From assembly GCA_964463485.1 (NCBI GenBank), contig CAYXDO010000006.1, positions 71,513 to 135,512 on the forward strand: a stretch of 64,000 bases of DNA, given 5' to 3'. Below are positions 17,341 to 25,323 of this stretch, piece after piece (positions within the stretch are counted from its first letter, which is position 1; each line of letters opens with the position of its first letter). This stretch comes from CAYXDO01 sp964463485 (lineage in GTDB: Bacteria; Myxococcota; Kuafuiibacteriia; Kuafuiibacteriales; Kuafuiibacteriaceae). Below the pieces are notes generated by a model, which was given only the letters and a program-made list of their open reading frames with translations, was not told where the DNA came from and made no database searches. A program made the position numbers and the translations under genes.

Positions 17341-17621
17341 AGGAAGCTCATATCGTGAGCGTTCAGCCATCAGCCGTCGGCGCTGACCCCCCTGAAACGC
17401 TCAGATCCCTGCCCAGGCATGACGATCCGCTGAGCAAACTGGCCTCGTCGAGTCCGTAGCAGTTTCAGGAACCCCGGCGGACCGATACCTGAAACCGAGC
17501 GAAGCGAGGTTTCGCACCGTGCCCGTGCCCGACGCGATTCCCCAATGAAGCACTGCCGAGCCGTGTCTTTTGCAGCCGGGCGGTCCAGCGCACCGGGGCT
17601 CGATGCCTGGCCACGCTCGGC
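17341..17621. other. Intergenic region with small inverted repeats
   Basis: A 280-bp convergent gap between the exported protein and the ARPP-1-like gene. It contains GTTTCAGG (17462-17469) paired with CCTGAAAC (17488-17495). Overlapping this is GAAACC / GGTTTC around a GAGCGAAGCGAG centre (17491-17513). These could form bidirectional terminator hairpins, though no T-run follows. I see no gene. Confidence 0.35.
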
Positions 17622-18629
17622 TCATTTCTTCTCGTTCGCGGTCTCTTCGGGTTCCGGCAGGTAACTCTCCTTCAACGTCTTTCCCGAGCCCTCGTCCACG
17701 GTCTCCGTTCCGATGGAGCCGATCGCCTTCTTCTTGTACACCTTCGCCCTGCCGGAGCTCGAAGGCGCATCTTTGTTTCCTGCGCGGGCCTTTCCGAGAA
17801 ACTTCTCGGCCCCGGCCTTGTCGAGCTTCTTCGCGGACGCGGCATCTTCGCTCTTCTCGAGCGCGGCCAGTACGTAGGACGAAACGAGCTTCTCTCGCAG
17901 GTCACCGAACAGCACCGGATTTCCAAACAGGTCGGCGACCTCGATTTGCCCGTTGATGCCGAACACGAACCCGGCCAGTCGTTCGTCTTTCGGAAGTTGC
18001 GTGATCACTGCGCTCACGTGGTGGGCAACTCTCTTTCTCAGCTCGGCGTTCTGAACCGTGCGTCGATAGGTCTGAGTCTCGCTCGTGGTGCCATGAGTCG
18101 CGTTCTTCCTCGCGACCTCCTGCCACACCTGGCCCTGATCGCCGGTGAGCGCGGCTTTGCGAAGCTCCGCGTGCGCCAGGGCGTTGCCCCCGCGAAATTC
18201 CATGCTCTGACCCTGCCAGCGCCCCTGCTCCACGCAGAACACCGCGACCTTGCGCCACTTGGCGTCGTTGGGCAGCACCGTATCACTCTGGATGATTCGA
18301 TCCTGCTTTCCACCCAGGATCATCTCTCCTCCGAGGAGAAAGGCGGCGAGCTTGCCGCGGTTTCGCACCTCGACGGCGTTGACCTCGGCTTCGCCGCTCT
18401 GCCCGCGGATCTCTCGAACGGAGAGCGTCTTGTCCTCGAGCCCGGCCTCGAGGAGGGTATATCGGGCGTGGGGCCCTGGCGCGAGCGTGGCGACCGGGAC
18501 CAAAGTCATGTTGTGAAAGGAGATCGGATCCAGATACACGAGCCCGCCTGACTCGTTCGAACGATCCTGGGCCGCCGAAGCGCCAGCCCAGAAGAGAGAG
18601 AGCAGTAGTGTCCATCGCCGGTTCATCAT
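17622..18629 (-). CDS. Exported ARPP-1 (DUF6569)-like protein
   Basis: A 335-residue protein beginning at tandem ATGs (18629/18626) with a signal peptide, MNRRWTLLLSLFWAGASAAQ. The core has FLLGGEMILGGKQDRIIQSD followed by VFCVEQGRW, the characteristic block of the ARPP-1/DUF6569 domain. A Lys/Ser-rich tail follows. Proteins of this family are associated with secreted or stress-related loci, but no biochemical activity is established that I can state. The start was chosen for the signal peptide; the frame continues upstream for 25 implausible residues. It lies just outside the right end of the IS200-type element. Confidence 0.65.
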   Translation of the reverse strand: MMNRRWTLLLSLFWAGASAAQDRSNESGGLVYLDPISFHNMTLVPVATLAPGPHARYTLLEAGLEDKTLSVREIRGQSGEAEVNAVEVRNRGKLAAFLLGGEMILGGKQDRIIQSDTVLPNDAKWRKVAVFCVEQGRWQGQSMEFRGGNALAHAELRKAALTGDQGQVWQEVARKNATHGTTSETQTYRRTVQNAELRKRVAHHVSAVITQLPKDERLAGFVFGINGQIEVADLFGNPVLFGDLREKLVSSYVLAALEKSEDAASAKKLDKAGAEKFLGKARAGNKDAPSSSGRAKVYKKKAIGSIGTETVDEGSGKTLKESYLPEPEETANEKK

Positions 18630-18711
18630 GCGAACCGAACGCGAGCAGGTTTGGCCGCGATTCCCTAAAGATCGAAGGCCACGCTCAGAACGCCGTGAAA
18701 GCAAACTGAGA

Positions 18712-19283
18712 CCCCCACCACCGGCTAAAGCCGGTGGGTTCTGGCTCCGTCGACTGAAAGTCGACTGAGCGAGCCGCGTGATGCAACTCGTTACTCGCTT
18801 ACTTTGAACTCGTCATCGCCTCGCTCGACGTCCTGGTTCGCGATATACTCAGCCACTACTTCGTCGGACACATTCCCAGTGCTCGCGACGAAGTATCCGC
18901 GAGCCCACAAGTGTCTCCCCCAGAACTCGCGGTTTATGTGCCGAAACTCGCGCAGCAGCTTGTGCGACGTACGACCCTTTACGAGTTGCATCACGCGACT
19001 CGGCGCCAGGTTCGGCGGGAGGCTCAGCAGAAGATGCACGTGATCCGGCCGAACGTGACCCTGGAGGATCACGACGTCGTTGGCCTCGCAGATTTGCCGC
19101 ACCAGATCTCGAACCCGAATCCCTACTGGCCCTTTCAAGACCGGCTTGCGGTACTTCGGAATGAACACGAAGTGCAGATGGATCTTGTGGACCGTGTGCG
19201 ATCCCTTCCGATATTGCGTCACCGACCCAACAGTACCGCAAGCCTCCTGAAAGGCTTCGCCTAAAGGCGAGGGGTTTACTCCC
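18712..19283 (-). mobile_element. IS200/IS605-type insertion sequence, single-gene (IS200 group)
   Basis: An approximately 570-bp element with one Y1 transposase gene and subterminal hairpins instead of inverted terminal repeats. On the right, CCACCGGCT-AA-AGCCGGTGG (18718-18737) is a perfect 9-bp stem, followed by GTCGACT/AGTCGAC (18749-18765). On the left, TCGCC-TAAA-GGCGA (19257-19270) sits with AAGCCT/AGGCTT (19240-19257) between it and the gene. These are the expected single-strand recognition structures of this family. It is placed neatly between two genes with nothing disrupted. Exact ends are approximate. It appears intact and potentially active. Confidence 0.85.
18791..19222 (-). CDS. 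tnpA: Y1 (HUH) transposase of IS200/IS605 family
   Basis: A 143-residue transposase starting at GTG 19220-19222. The HUH metal-binding motif is HVH at 61-63 within RPDHVHLLLSLPP, and the catalytic tyrosine is Y110 in ARGYFVASTGNVSDE, as in TnpA of IS200/IS605. The length equals the family norm, and no frameshift is seen. It cuts and rejoins single-stranded DNA at the hairpin ends of its element. Longer upstream extensions of the frame read through the left-end hairpin and are not coding. No tnpB or omega-RNA is present. Confidence 0.93.
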   Translation of the reverse strand: MTQYRKGSHTVHKIHLHFVFIPKYRKPVLKGPVGIRVRDLVRQICEANDVVILQGHVRPDHVHLLLSLPPNLAPSRVMQLVKGRTSHKLLREFRHINREFWGRHLWARGYFVASTGNVSDEVVAEYIANQDVERGDDEFKVSE

Positions 19284-19295
19284 CGAACGGGACCC

Positions 19296-20858
19296 TCAGA
19301 GCGTCGGGGCGACCGCGGCTTGAATGAGAGTCTCGAGCTCGGAGGGGTTGAAGGGCTTCTCGATTCGGTAGTTCGGAATGGTATCGAGAAACGCACGAGC
19401 TCGTGTCGTGAACGCACCTCCGGTCATGAAGATCATTCGCCGAGCGGTCTCTGGGCGCGCCTTGGAGAGCGCCTCGTAGAGGTCCATTCCCGTCATCTCG
19501 GGCATCATGAGATCACACAAGACCACGTCGAAGGACTGCTCCTCGAGCCGCAGCAGGGCGGCCCGAGCGCTGGTCTCGACGGTGACTTCGTGCGAAGGCA
19601 GCACCCTTCGAATGGCTTCTCCGAGCATTCGCTCGTCGTCCACGATCAGTATCCGACGCCCCCCCAACGCCTTCCCGGCGGCGACCGGCGCGCGCTTCTC
19701 CTCCGGCCGCGTAGCTCCGGCCGCAGGCAAGACAGTTCGGAAGACGGTACCCTCCCCGACCTTGCTCTCGACCTCGAGTCGGCCGCCGAACGAAGTGACG
19801 ATTCGATGACAAATGCCCAAACCTAGGCCCGTTCCGACACCCACGGGCTTGGTCGTGAAAAAGGGGTCGAAGATTCGCGGGAGAATATGTTCCGGAATCC
19901 CCGTTCCCGTGTCTCGAATCTCCACCACTACACGACCGACCGTGTCCACGAAGGTAACTGCCGTAATTTGGTTGTTCTGACGCTCACCCTCGGGGATCGC
20001 TTGGGCTGCGTTCACGATGAGATTGAGGAACACTTGGCCCAATCGGGCCTCGTTGACCATAGCCATCGGGACGTCGCCGTACTCTTTCTTGAGCACAGCC
20101 CGATGTCGCACTTCGTTTTCGGCCATTCGAAACGAAGACTCGAGCGCTCGGTGCACGTCGACGGGATCGCACCTGTCTTCCTCCGGCCGCGAAAAAACCT
20201 TCAGGTCCTTCACGATCTGACGGACCTGATGGGCCGCCTCGAAGGCGTCTCGCAGCGGCACCTTGGTCTCGTCGACCATGGCCTCTAGGCTCGCCAGCAC
20301 GGCGTCACGACGGAGCTCCGCCCCAACTCTGTTCAGACTCCGCTCTAGAAAATTGAGGTTCGAAATCAGCGTCAACAGCGGATTGTTGATTTCGTGAGCG
20401 ACGCCGGCCACCAACGTGCCCACGCAGGCCATACGCTCGGAGATCACGAGCTGCTCCTGTATCCGGATCCGATCCCTGCGGTTTTCCGCCTCCCGTAGCT
20501 CCCGCTCGACCGCCGGCACCAGCCGGGCAAATCGCCCCTTCGTCATGAAATCGTGCGCGCCAGATTTGATCGCGTCGACCGCGGCCTCCTCACCGATCGT
20601 GCCCGACACGATGATGAACGGAATGTCCAGCCGGAGCGCTTGCACGACGGCCAACGCCTCGGGGGCGGAGAACGTCGGGAGCGAATAGTCCGAGATCACG
20701 ATATCCCAGGTCGTCGAGCCGAGGGCCCGGGCCATTCCGTCAGCGTCCTCGACGCGCTCGTACGTGACTTCGAAGCCCCCCCGACGAAGCTCTCGAACCA
20801 CGAGCTCGGCGTCGATCAGCGAGTCTTCCACGAGCAAAAGATGCAGAGGTCGCTTCAT
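19296..20858 (-). CDS. Hybrid histidine kinase, REC-HisKA-HATPase-REC
   Basis: A 520-residue cytoplasmic signalling protein. The N-terminal receiver has the phosphoacceptor D57 (VISDYSLP). The dimerisation helix carries H155 in GVAHEINNP. The ATPase domain shows VFLNLIVNAAQAI, EIRDTGTGIP and GTGLGLGICHRIV. The C-terminal receiver contains VVLCDLMMPEMTG. All catalytic residues look intact. No membrane segment is present, so the input comes through the N-terminal receiver. ATG 20858 was chosen because the receiver fold begins immediately; the 14 residues upstream are not conserved-looking. It is divergent from a second two-component locus across about 300 bp. Confidence 0.93.
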   Translation of the reverse strand: MKRPLHLLLVEDSLIDAELVVRELRRGGFEVTYERVEDADGMARALGSTTWDIVISDYSLPTFSAPEALAVVQALRLDIPFIIVSGTIGEEAAVDAIKSGAHDFMTKGRFARLVPAVERELREAENRRDRIRIQEQLVISERMACVGTLVAGVAHEINNPLLTLISNLNFLERSLNRVGAELRRDAVLASLEAMVDETKVPLRDAFEAAHQVRQIVKDLKVFSRPEEDRCDPVDVHRALESSFRMAENEVRHRAVLKKEYGDVPMAMVNEARLGQVFLNLIVNAAQAIPEGERQNNQITAVTFVDTVGRVVVEIRDTGTGIPEHILPRIFDPFFTTKPVGVGTGLGLGICHRIVTSFGGRLEVESKVGEGTVFRTVLPAAGATRPEEKRAPVAAGKALGGRRILIVDDERMLGEAIRRVLPSHEVTVETSARAALLRLEEQSFDVVLCDLMMPEMTGMDLYEALSKARPETARRMIFMTGGAFTTRARAFLDTIPNYRIEKPFNPSELETLIQAAVAPTL

Positions 20859-21160
20859 GCCCTTGCTTCCTCGGGCTGCGCCCAAGTTACTCGGGCGCAT
20901 ACCCGACTCACATGACTAGCCTTACCGCACAAGGAGCCGGATGGGCCAGTGCTTCGTGGTGCATTTCTCGACAACGATCGTGATGCGAGCTGAACCGACG
21001 TTTCCGATGGATGACGCCGGACTCGCTCCAGAATCACGTTCGGAATCAGAAACGCAAGGTCGCACCCAGACAGGCCGCGAAACGTCGCACCCATCGCGGA
21101 AGTCGGAGAGTGGTGGTGTAAAGGAGCATCTCGTGCCAGAATAGGCCCGGAGAACCGACG
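20859..21160. other. Divergent intergenic region between two kinase genes
   Basis: 302 bp between the divergent starts of a hybrid kinase and a PAS kinase. It presumably contains both promoters. I find no gene, no clear palindrome and no ribosome-binding site of note. Confidence 0.4.
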
Positions 21161-23302
21161 GTGGCCGAGGAATCGCCCAAGAGCGCCGAAACGACGCGGC
21201 CCGAGTTCTTTCGTTCGATCGTCGAAGCCCAGAGCGATTTCGTCACGCGATTTCTTCCGAGCGGAGTGGTGACTTACTGCAATCCGGCGGTCGGTCGCGC
21301 GTTCGGCATCCCGCCGGAAGCGTTCATCGGCCGACCATGGCACGGACACGTGTCCAACCCTGCGGAGCTCGAGCGAGCGCTCGCCAGCCTGCGACAACTT
21401 ACCAAGGACACTCCGGTGGTGTGGAACGAGACCTCCATTCGCCTTCCGAACGGCGAAGTTCGCTGGCTCGAGTGGGAGAACCGCGCGATCTTCGACCATC
21501 GAGATCAAATCGCCGAGATCCAAGCGGTGGGGCGCGACATCACCGCGAGAGTTCGGGCGGAGAGCGACCTTCGAGAGAGTCAGGCCACCCTGAAGAGCTT
21601 CTTCGAAGGCTCGCAAATGTTCATGGCTGTGATCGAGCTTCGGGGGGAGAGTCTCGTGGGTGTGCAAGCCAACCGGGCCGTGGCCCGACACCTTGCTCTG
21701 CCCTCGACCAACGTCGAAGAGCTCGGTGCTGCGGAGGTCGGAGTTCCTAGCGGCATTCATAGCCTCTGGGTCGAGAAGTGCAGACAAGCCCGCGAAGAGG
21801 GGCGACCCATCCGCTTCGTGTACGAGCGCCCGCTCGGCCAACAACTCCGGGTCCTCGACGCTACCGTCGAGCACGTCGGTGACTCTCCCACGGGATCCCG
21901 GTTTAGCATGGTGGCCAGCGATCAGACCGCTCAGGCCCAAGCAGACTCGCTGAAGGCCTTCTCCGAGCAACTCCTCGCCAACACTCACGAGGCCGTGTTC
22001 ACGACCAACCGAGACTTCAAGATCGTTCGCTGGAACCAGGGCGCCGAGGAAGTGTTCGGCTGGTCTGCTCCGGAAGCCGCCGGCCAGAACTTCTGTACTC
22101 TCCTCCGAGTCCGGTCGTCCGAAGGCTTGGACATGATGAACATCGTGCTCAACAGCAATCGGTTCGACGGGGACGTCGAGTGTGACAAAAAGGACGGATC
22201 GACCGTCTACGTCGACGCACGAAGCGCCGCGATGAGGGACTCGAACGGCGCCCTGCTCGGTTTGATCGTGTCCGCGCGGGACGTGACGTCGAAGAAAGAG
22301 GCCGAGCTCGCTTTGAGAGAGAGCGAGGAGCGACTCTCGACCATTTTCCGGGAGGCTCACGCCGCGATCGCCATCCTAGATCTGCGCACAGGCTCCATCT
22401 TGGATGCCAACCCCGCGTTCAGCGAGATGTTCCGGTGGTCGCGAGAGGAGGTTCTCGGGAAGACGCCCAAGTCACTCGACCTGTGGGCCGATCTCGAGGA
22501 GCGAGAGTTGCTGCGGAAGAGAATGCTCGAAGGGATCCGACTCGCCGAGGTCAGCCTGCGACGAAGGTCGGGAGAGGTGATCGAGTGCCTGGTGTCGATG
22601 AACCCCACCCGACTCGAGGACATCCCGTGTCTCATCGCGGTGGTTCAAGACATCAGCGAGCTGCGCAACGCCGAACGGCAGCTCCGGATCGCCGTGCAGG
22701 AGCGAGACACGCTGCTCCGCGAGATCCACCATCGCGTCAAGAACAACCTTCAGGTGCTCTCGAGCCTCATTCGCTTGCAGCTCCAACGGGAGCCGCTTCC
22801 GACGGGGCGCGAGGTCGGCACGAGCCTGCTGGAGCGAATCCAGGCGATGTCGGTGGTCCACGAACGACTCTACGCCCACGAACGCCTCGACACCGTGTCG
22901 GCAGCGAGCTACCTGACTGATCTCACTCGCGCTGTCCTCGAGACACATCCGGACGTGATCAGCCGGGTGAGTGTGGACGTGGAGGTCGAGCCGGTGGATA
23001 TCTCCATCGAGGTCGCCATGCGGCTCGGTCTCATCATCGGGGAGTTGGTGACGAACGCGTTGAAACATGCTTTCCCAGACGGACGCGAGGGCGAGCTGAA
23101 GATCCGGATGGCGAGGGATGCCAAAGGGGTGGTGCTGGCGGTCGGAGATGATGGCATCGGTCTTGCGGCTGGACTGGAATCACCGCGGGCGCGCAGCATG
23201 GGGCTGGAGCTCGCGCGGCAGTTGGCCGCTCAACTCGGCGCGACGCTCGAAGTGGAGTCTTGCGCCGGCACGAAATGGGTTCTTCGAGTTGCGGAGGTTT
23301 GA
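21161..23302 (+). CDS. Multi-PAS sensor histidine kinase (HisKA_2 type)
   Basis: A 713-residue soluble kinase starting at GTG 21161. Several PAS domains are recognisable, each ending with a PAC-like segment: VRWLEWENRAIFDHRDQIAE (first), a second around 145-265, VDARSAAMRDSNGALLGL (third) and VSLRRRSGEVIECLVSMN (fourth). The kinase core begins near residue 520 with LLREIHHRVKNNLQ, the H-box of HisKA_2/HWE-type kinases. It continues with GELVTNALKHAFPDG (N box) and VGDDGIGL (G box). The stop overlaps the ATG of the response-regulator gene, so kinase and regulator are translationally coupled. The signal is unknown. Confidence 0.92.
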   Translation: MAEESPKSAETTRPEFFRSIVEAQSDFVTRFLPSGVVTYCNPAVGRAFGIPPEAFIGRPWHGHVSNPAELERALASLRQLTKDTPVVWNETSIRLPNGEVRWLEWENRAIFDHRDQIAEIQAVGRDITARVRAESDLRESQATLKSFFEGSQMFMAVIELRGESLVGVQANRAVARHLALPSTNVEELGAAEVGVPSGIHSLWVEKCRQAREEGRPIRFVYERPLGQQLRVLDATVEHVGDSPTGSRFSMVASDQTAQAQADSLKAFSEQLLANTHEAVFTTNRDFKIVRWNQGAEEVFGWSAPEAAGQNFCTLLRVRSSEGLDMMNIVLNSNRFDGDVECDKKDGSTVYVDARSAAMRDSNGALLGLIVSARDVTSKKEAELALRESEERLSTIFREAHAAIAILDLRTGSILDANPAFSEMFRWSREEVLGKTPKSLDLWADLEERELLRKRMLEGIRLAEVSLRRRSGEVIECLVSMNPTRLEDIPCLIAVVQDISELRNAERQLRIAVQERDTLLREIHHRVKNNLQVLSSLIRLQLQREPLPTGREVGTSLLERIQAMSVVHERLYAHERLDTVSAASYLTDLTRAVLETHPDVISRVSVDVEVEPVDISIEVAMRLGLIIGELVTNALKHAFPDGREGELKIRMARDAKGVVLAVGDDGIGLAAGLESPRARSMGLELARQLAAQLGATLEVESCAGTKWVLRVAEV

Positions 23303-23898
23303 TGAATACTGAGTACTCGGTCATAGTGGTCGAGGATGAGCCGTGGGTGGCTCAGGACCTCTGCGCCATTCTGGCTGCGGCGGGGTACAAGACCTTTCCG
23401 CCGGTGACCCGCGGCGCGGAGGCAGAGTCCGCGATCGCAGAGTCTCGTCCCGACCTCGTACTGCTCGACATCGCGCTCGACCACGGACTCTCCGGGATCG
23501 AAGTCGCGGCGCATCTTCGTGCGACTCTGGCTGTGCCGATCGTCTTCGTTTCGGCGCACTCGGACCCAGACACGATCCGCCGAGCGGTCGAGGTCGAGCC
23601 TCGCGGGTTCGTCGTCAAGCCCTTCATTCCCGAGCAAGTGGTCGCGACGGTGAGCGCCGCGATTCGTCAGAAGCCGTCGGTCCTCAACACCAAGTCCGCG
23701 CCAGGCCTCTCGATGCTGACCAAGCGGGAGCGACAAGTCTTGGAAGCTCTGCTCTCCGGCCGCCGCATCAGCGGGATCGCGGCCATGGAAGGCCTGAGTG
23801 TCCACACCATTCGAAATCAGGTCAAGTCGATCATGTTCAAGCTCGACGTACATTCCCAGGACGAGCTCGTGACTCGGTTCACCGCGCGCGAGCGCTGA
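23302..23898 (+). CDS. Response regulator, REC plus LuxR-type HTH
   Basis: A 198-residue response regulator whose ATG overlaps the kinase stop (TGATG). The receiver domain has VVEDEPW at the N-terminus, phosphoacceptor D56 in LVLLDIALDH, VFVSAHSD and the conserved Lys in FVVKPF. The output domain begins LTKRERQVLEALLSGRRI and has the recognition helix VHTIRNQVKSIMFKL, typical of GerE/LuxR DNA-binding domains. It is the cognate partner of the PAS kinase upstream, and target genes are unknown. Confidence 0.93.
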   Translation: MNTEYSVIVVEDEPWVAQDLCAILAAAGYKTFPPVTRGAEAESAIAESRPDLVLLDIALDHGLSGIEVAAHLRATLAVPIVFVSAHSDPDTIRRAVEVEPRGFVVKPFIPEQVVATVSAAIRQKPSVLNTKSAPGLSMLTKRERQVLEALLSGRRISGIAAMEGLSVHTIRNQVKSIMFKLDVHSQDELVTRFTARER

Positions 23899-24157
23899 GC
23901 GACATCCGCAACTCTCCAGGACCGCGGGATCACGCCGAGCGAAGCGAGGCTGCCAGTCGACGGGATTCATTCCCGCCAGCACCGACAATTCTCCGGGCGT
24001 GCGGTCGCGAGGCGCATCATTGTCGCACCCATCTCGGCAATCCTTGCTGAGCCTTGCCGGGAGATTACAAACCCGTGCGACGATCAGTCAGACCTCGATC
24101 TTCAGGAGAGCCCGAAACTCAGGACTACGAAGTGGGTTCCTCGATTCAGGAGGCACC

Positions 24158-24538
24158 ATGATCGACTACTACCAAACACTCACCCTCGGAACCCTCCTCG
24201 CGTGCTCCCGCGCCACTCCGTGGCAGGGTTCAGAGACCGCCGCCTTGACCGCATCGGAGGAACAGGGCCTGGTCGTCATGCGAGAGGAGGAGAAGCTGGC
24301 CAGAGACGTCTACGCCGAGTTGTTGGCGTTCGACCCGATGTTCAGTCGTATCCGACAAAGCGAACAGCGACACATGGATTTCGTCGGAGCCGTGCTCGAG
24401 AGCCGCGGGCTCGCCGATCCAGCGAATTCGAAGGGCCGAAAGCTGAGTGCGACAATTCAACCTTCCGATCGTGCTGACGACCTGAACACCGCCGAAGCAC
24501 GACGTCGGCTCGCGTTGGAGCTCGAAGAGATGGATTGA
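24158..24538 (+). CDS. Short DUF2202-domain lipoprotein
   Basis: A 126-residue protein with a good ribosome-binding site (AGGAGG ending 4 nt before ATG 24158). A lipobox is visible as GTLLAC with Cys 16. MREEEKLARDVYAELL near residue 41 and IRQSEQRHMDFV near residue 65 are the diagnostic motifs of the ferritin-like DUF2202 domain, whose Glu/His residues suggest metal binding. The protein ends at EEMD, well short of the usual second half of the domain, so it may be a truncated form. The function of the family is not established. Confidence 0.65.
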   Translation: MIDYYQTLTLGTLLACSRATPWQGSETAALTASEEQGLVVMREEEKLARDVYAELLAFDPMFSRIRQSEQRHMDFVGAVLESRGLADPANSKGRKLSATIQPSDRADDLNTAEARRRLALELEEMD

Positions 24539-24570
24539 GGTGGACGAAGCTACGAGGGGCAGGATTCAAG

Positions 24571-25158
24571 TCAGAGGGTCCGCTTCTTGAGCGGCTTTTT
24601 CTCGGTCGATCCCACCTCGGCCGGATCGTCGGACCCACCTCCGGAAGCAGCCGTTCGTTCGGCCTTGAGCCTGGCCAGCACGACCTTCGGATCCTCCCAG
24701 TTCGGCTTTCCGGCCTCGTCGGTCTTCGGCCAGACCCCGCTGCCTAGGTTCGCCTGGACATCGAGCCCTCGGATCGAGTCCCGAACGTTCGAGAGCGCGA
24801 CGTCGCTGGCGTCGGGCTCCGGGGCCTGCGCCAGGATTCCGAGCTCAGCCGCGAGCCCAGACTCGCGGGCCAGCGTCCTTATCTGGTCGAGAGCCCTCTT
24901 GACGTCGGCCTCCGCTGCGCTCGCCTCAGCGAGGTTCGCTCGCGTCTCCACGAGCATCTCCTCGACCTCCCGTCGGAGCGAGGCGATCTCTGCGATGAGC
25001 TCGTGGTCTTGATGGATCCGAGCAATCTCCTCGTGGCGCCGGAGCTCCTCGAGTCGCGTCTCGGCGACTCCGAGCTGCTTTTGCGCGCGCTCGCGAGCGA
25101 TCATGGCACTCGCGAGCAGGGCTTTGGCACGGGCGTACGAATCGTCGAGCTCTGACAC
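24571..25158 (-). CDS. Coiled-coil protein of unknown function
   Basis: A 195-residue, highly charged protein, probably starting at GTG 25158 (VSELDDSYARAKALL). Residues 1-110 form a long coiled coil with heptad-like Ala/Leu/Glu spacing (RLEELRRHEEIARIHQDHE, AEIASLRREVEEML). This gives a PspA-like overall look without the clear PspA signatures. The C-terminal part is Pro/Lys-rich. The frame extends upstream to 25293 through implausible sequence. It is the last gene of the large minus-strand TPR/VWA run, 165 bp below the VWA gene. Confidence 0.5.
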   Translation of the reverse strand: MSELDDSYARAKALLASAMIARERAQKQLGVAETRLEELRRHEEIARIHQDHELIAEIASLRREVEEMLVETRANLAEASAAEADVKRALDQIRTLARESGLAAELGILAQAPEPDASDVALSNVRDSIRGLDVQANLGSGVWPKTDEAGKPNWEDPKVVLARLKAERTAASGGGSDDPAEVGSTEKKPLKKRTL

Positions 25159-25323
25159 CCGGCGAGTATCGGACTCTGGAGGGGCCAGGTCAACGCAGGT
25201 CCAGAAGTTCGAGATCCTGTCGGCCTCATCGAACGCGAAGCGTCGCGTTCGAGCTCTCGCTCGACCCGTCGCGGAGCCGAGGCAACACGCCACGCCACGA
25301 AGCTTACAAGCCCTTCCGCGAGG

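Noticed and set aside
17401..17625. A 74-codon minus-strand frame
   Set aside because: No domain, no ribosome-binding site, and overlaps inverted repeats.
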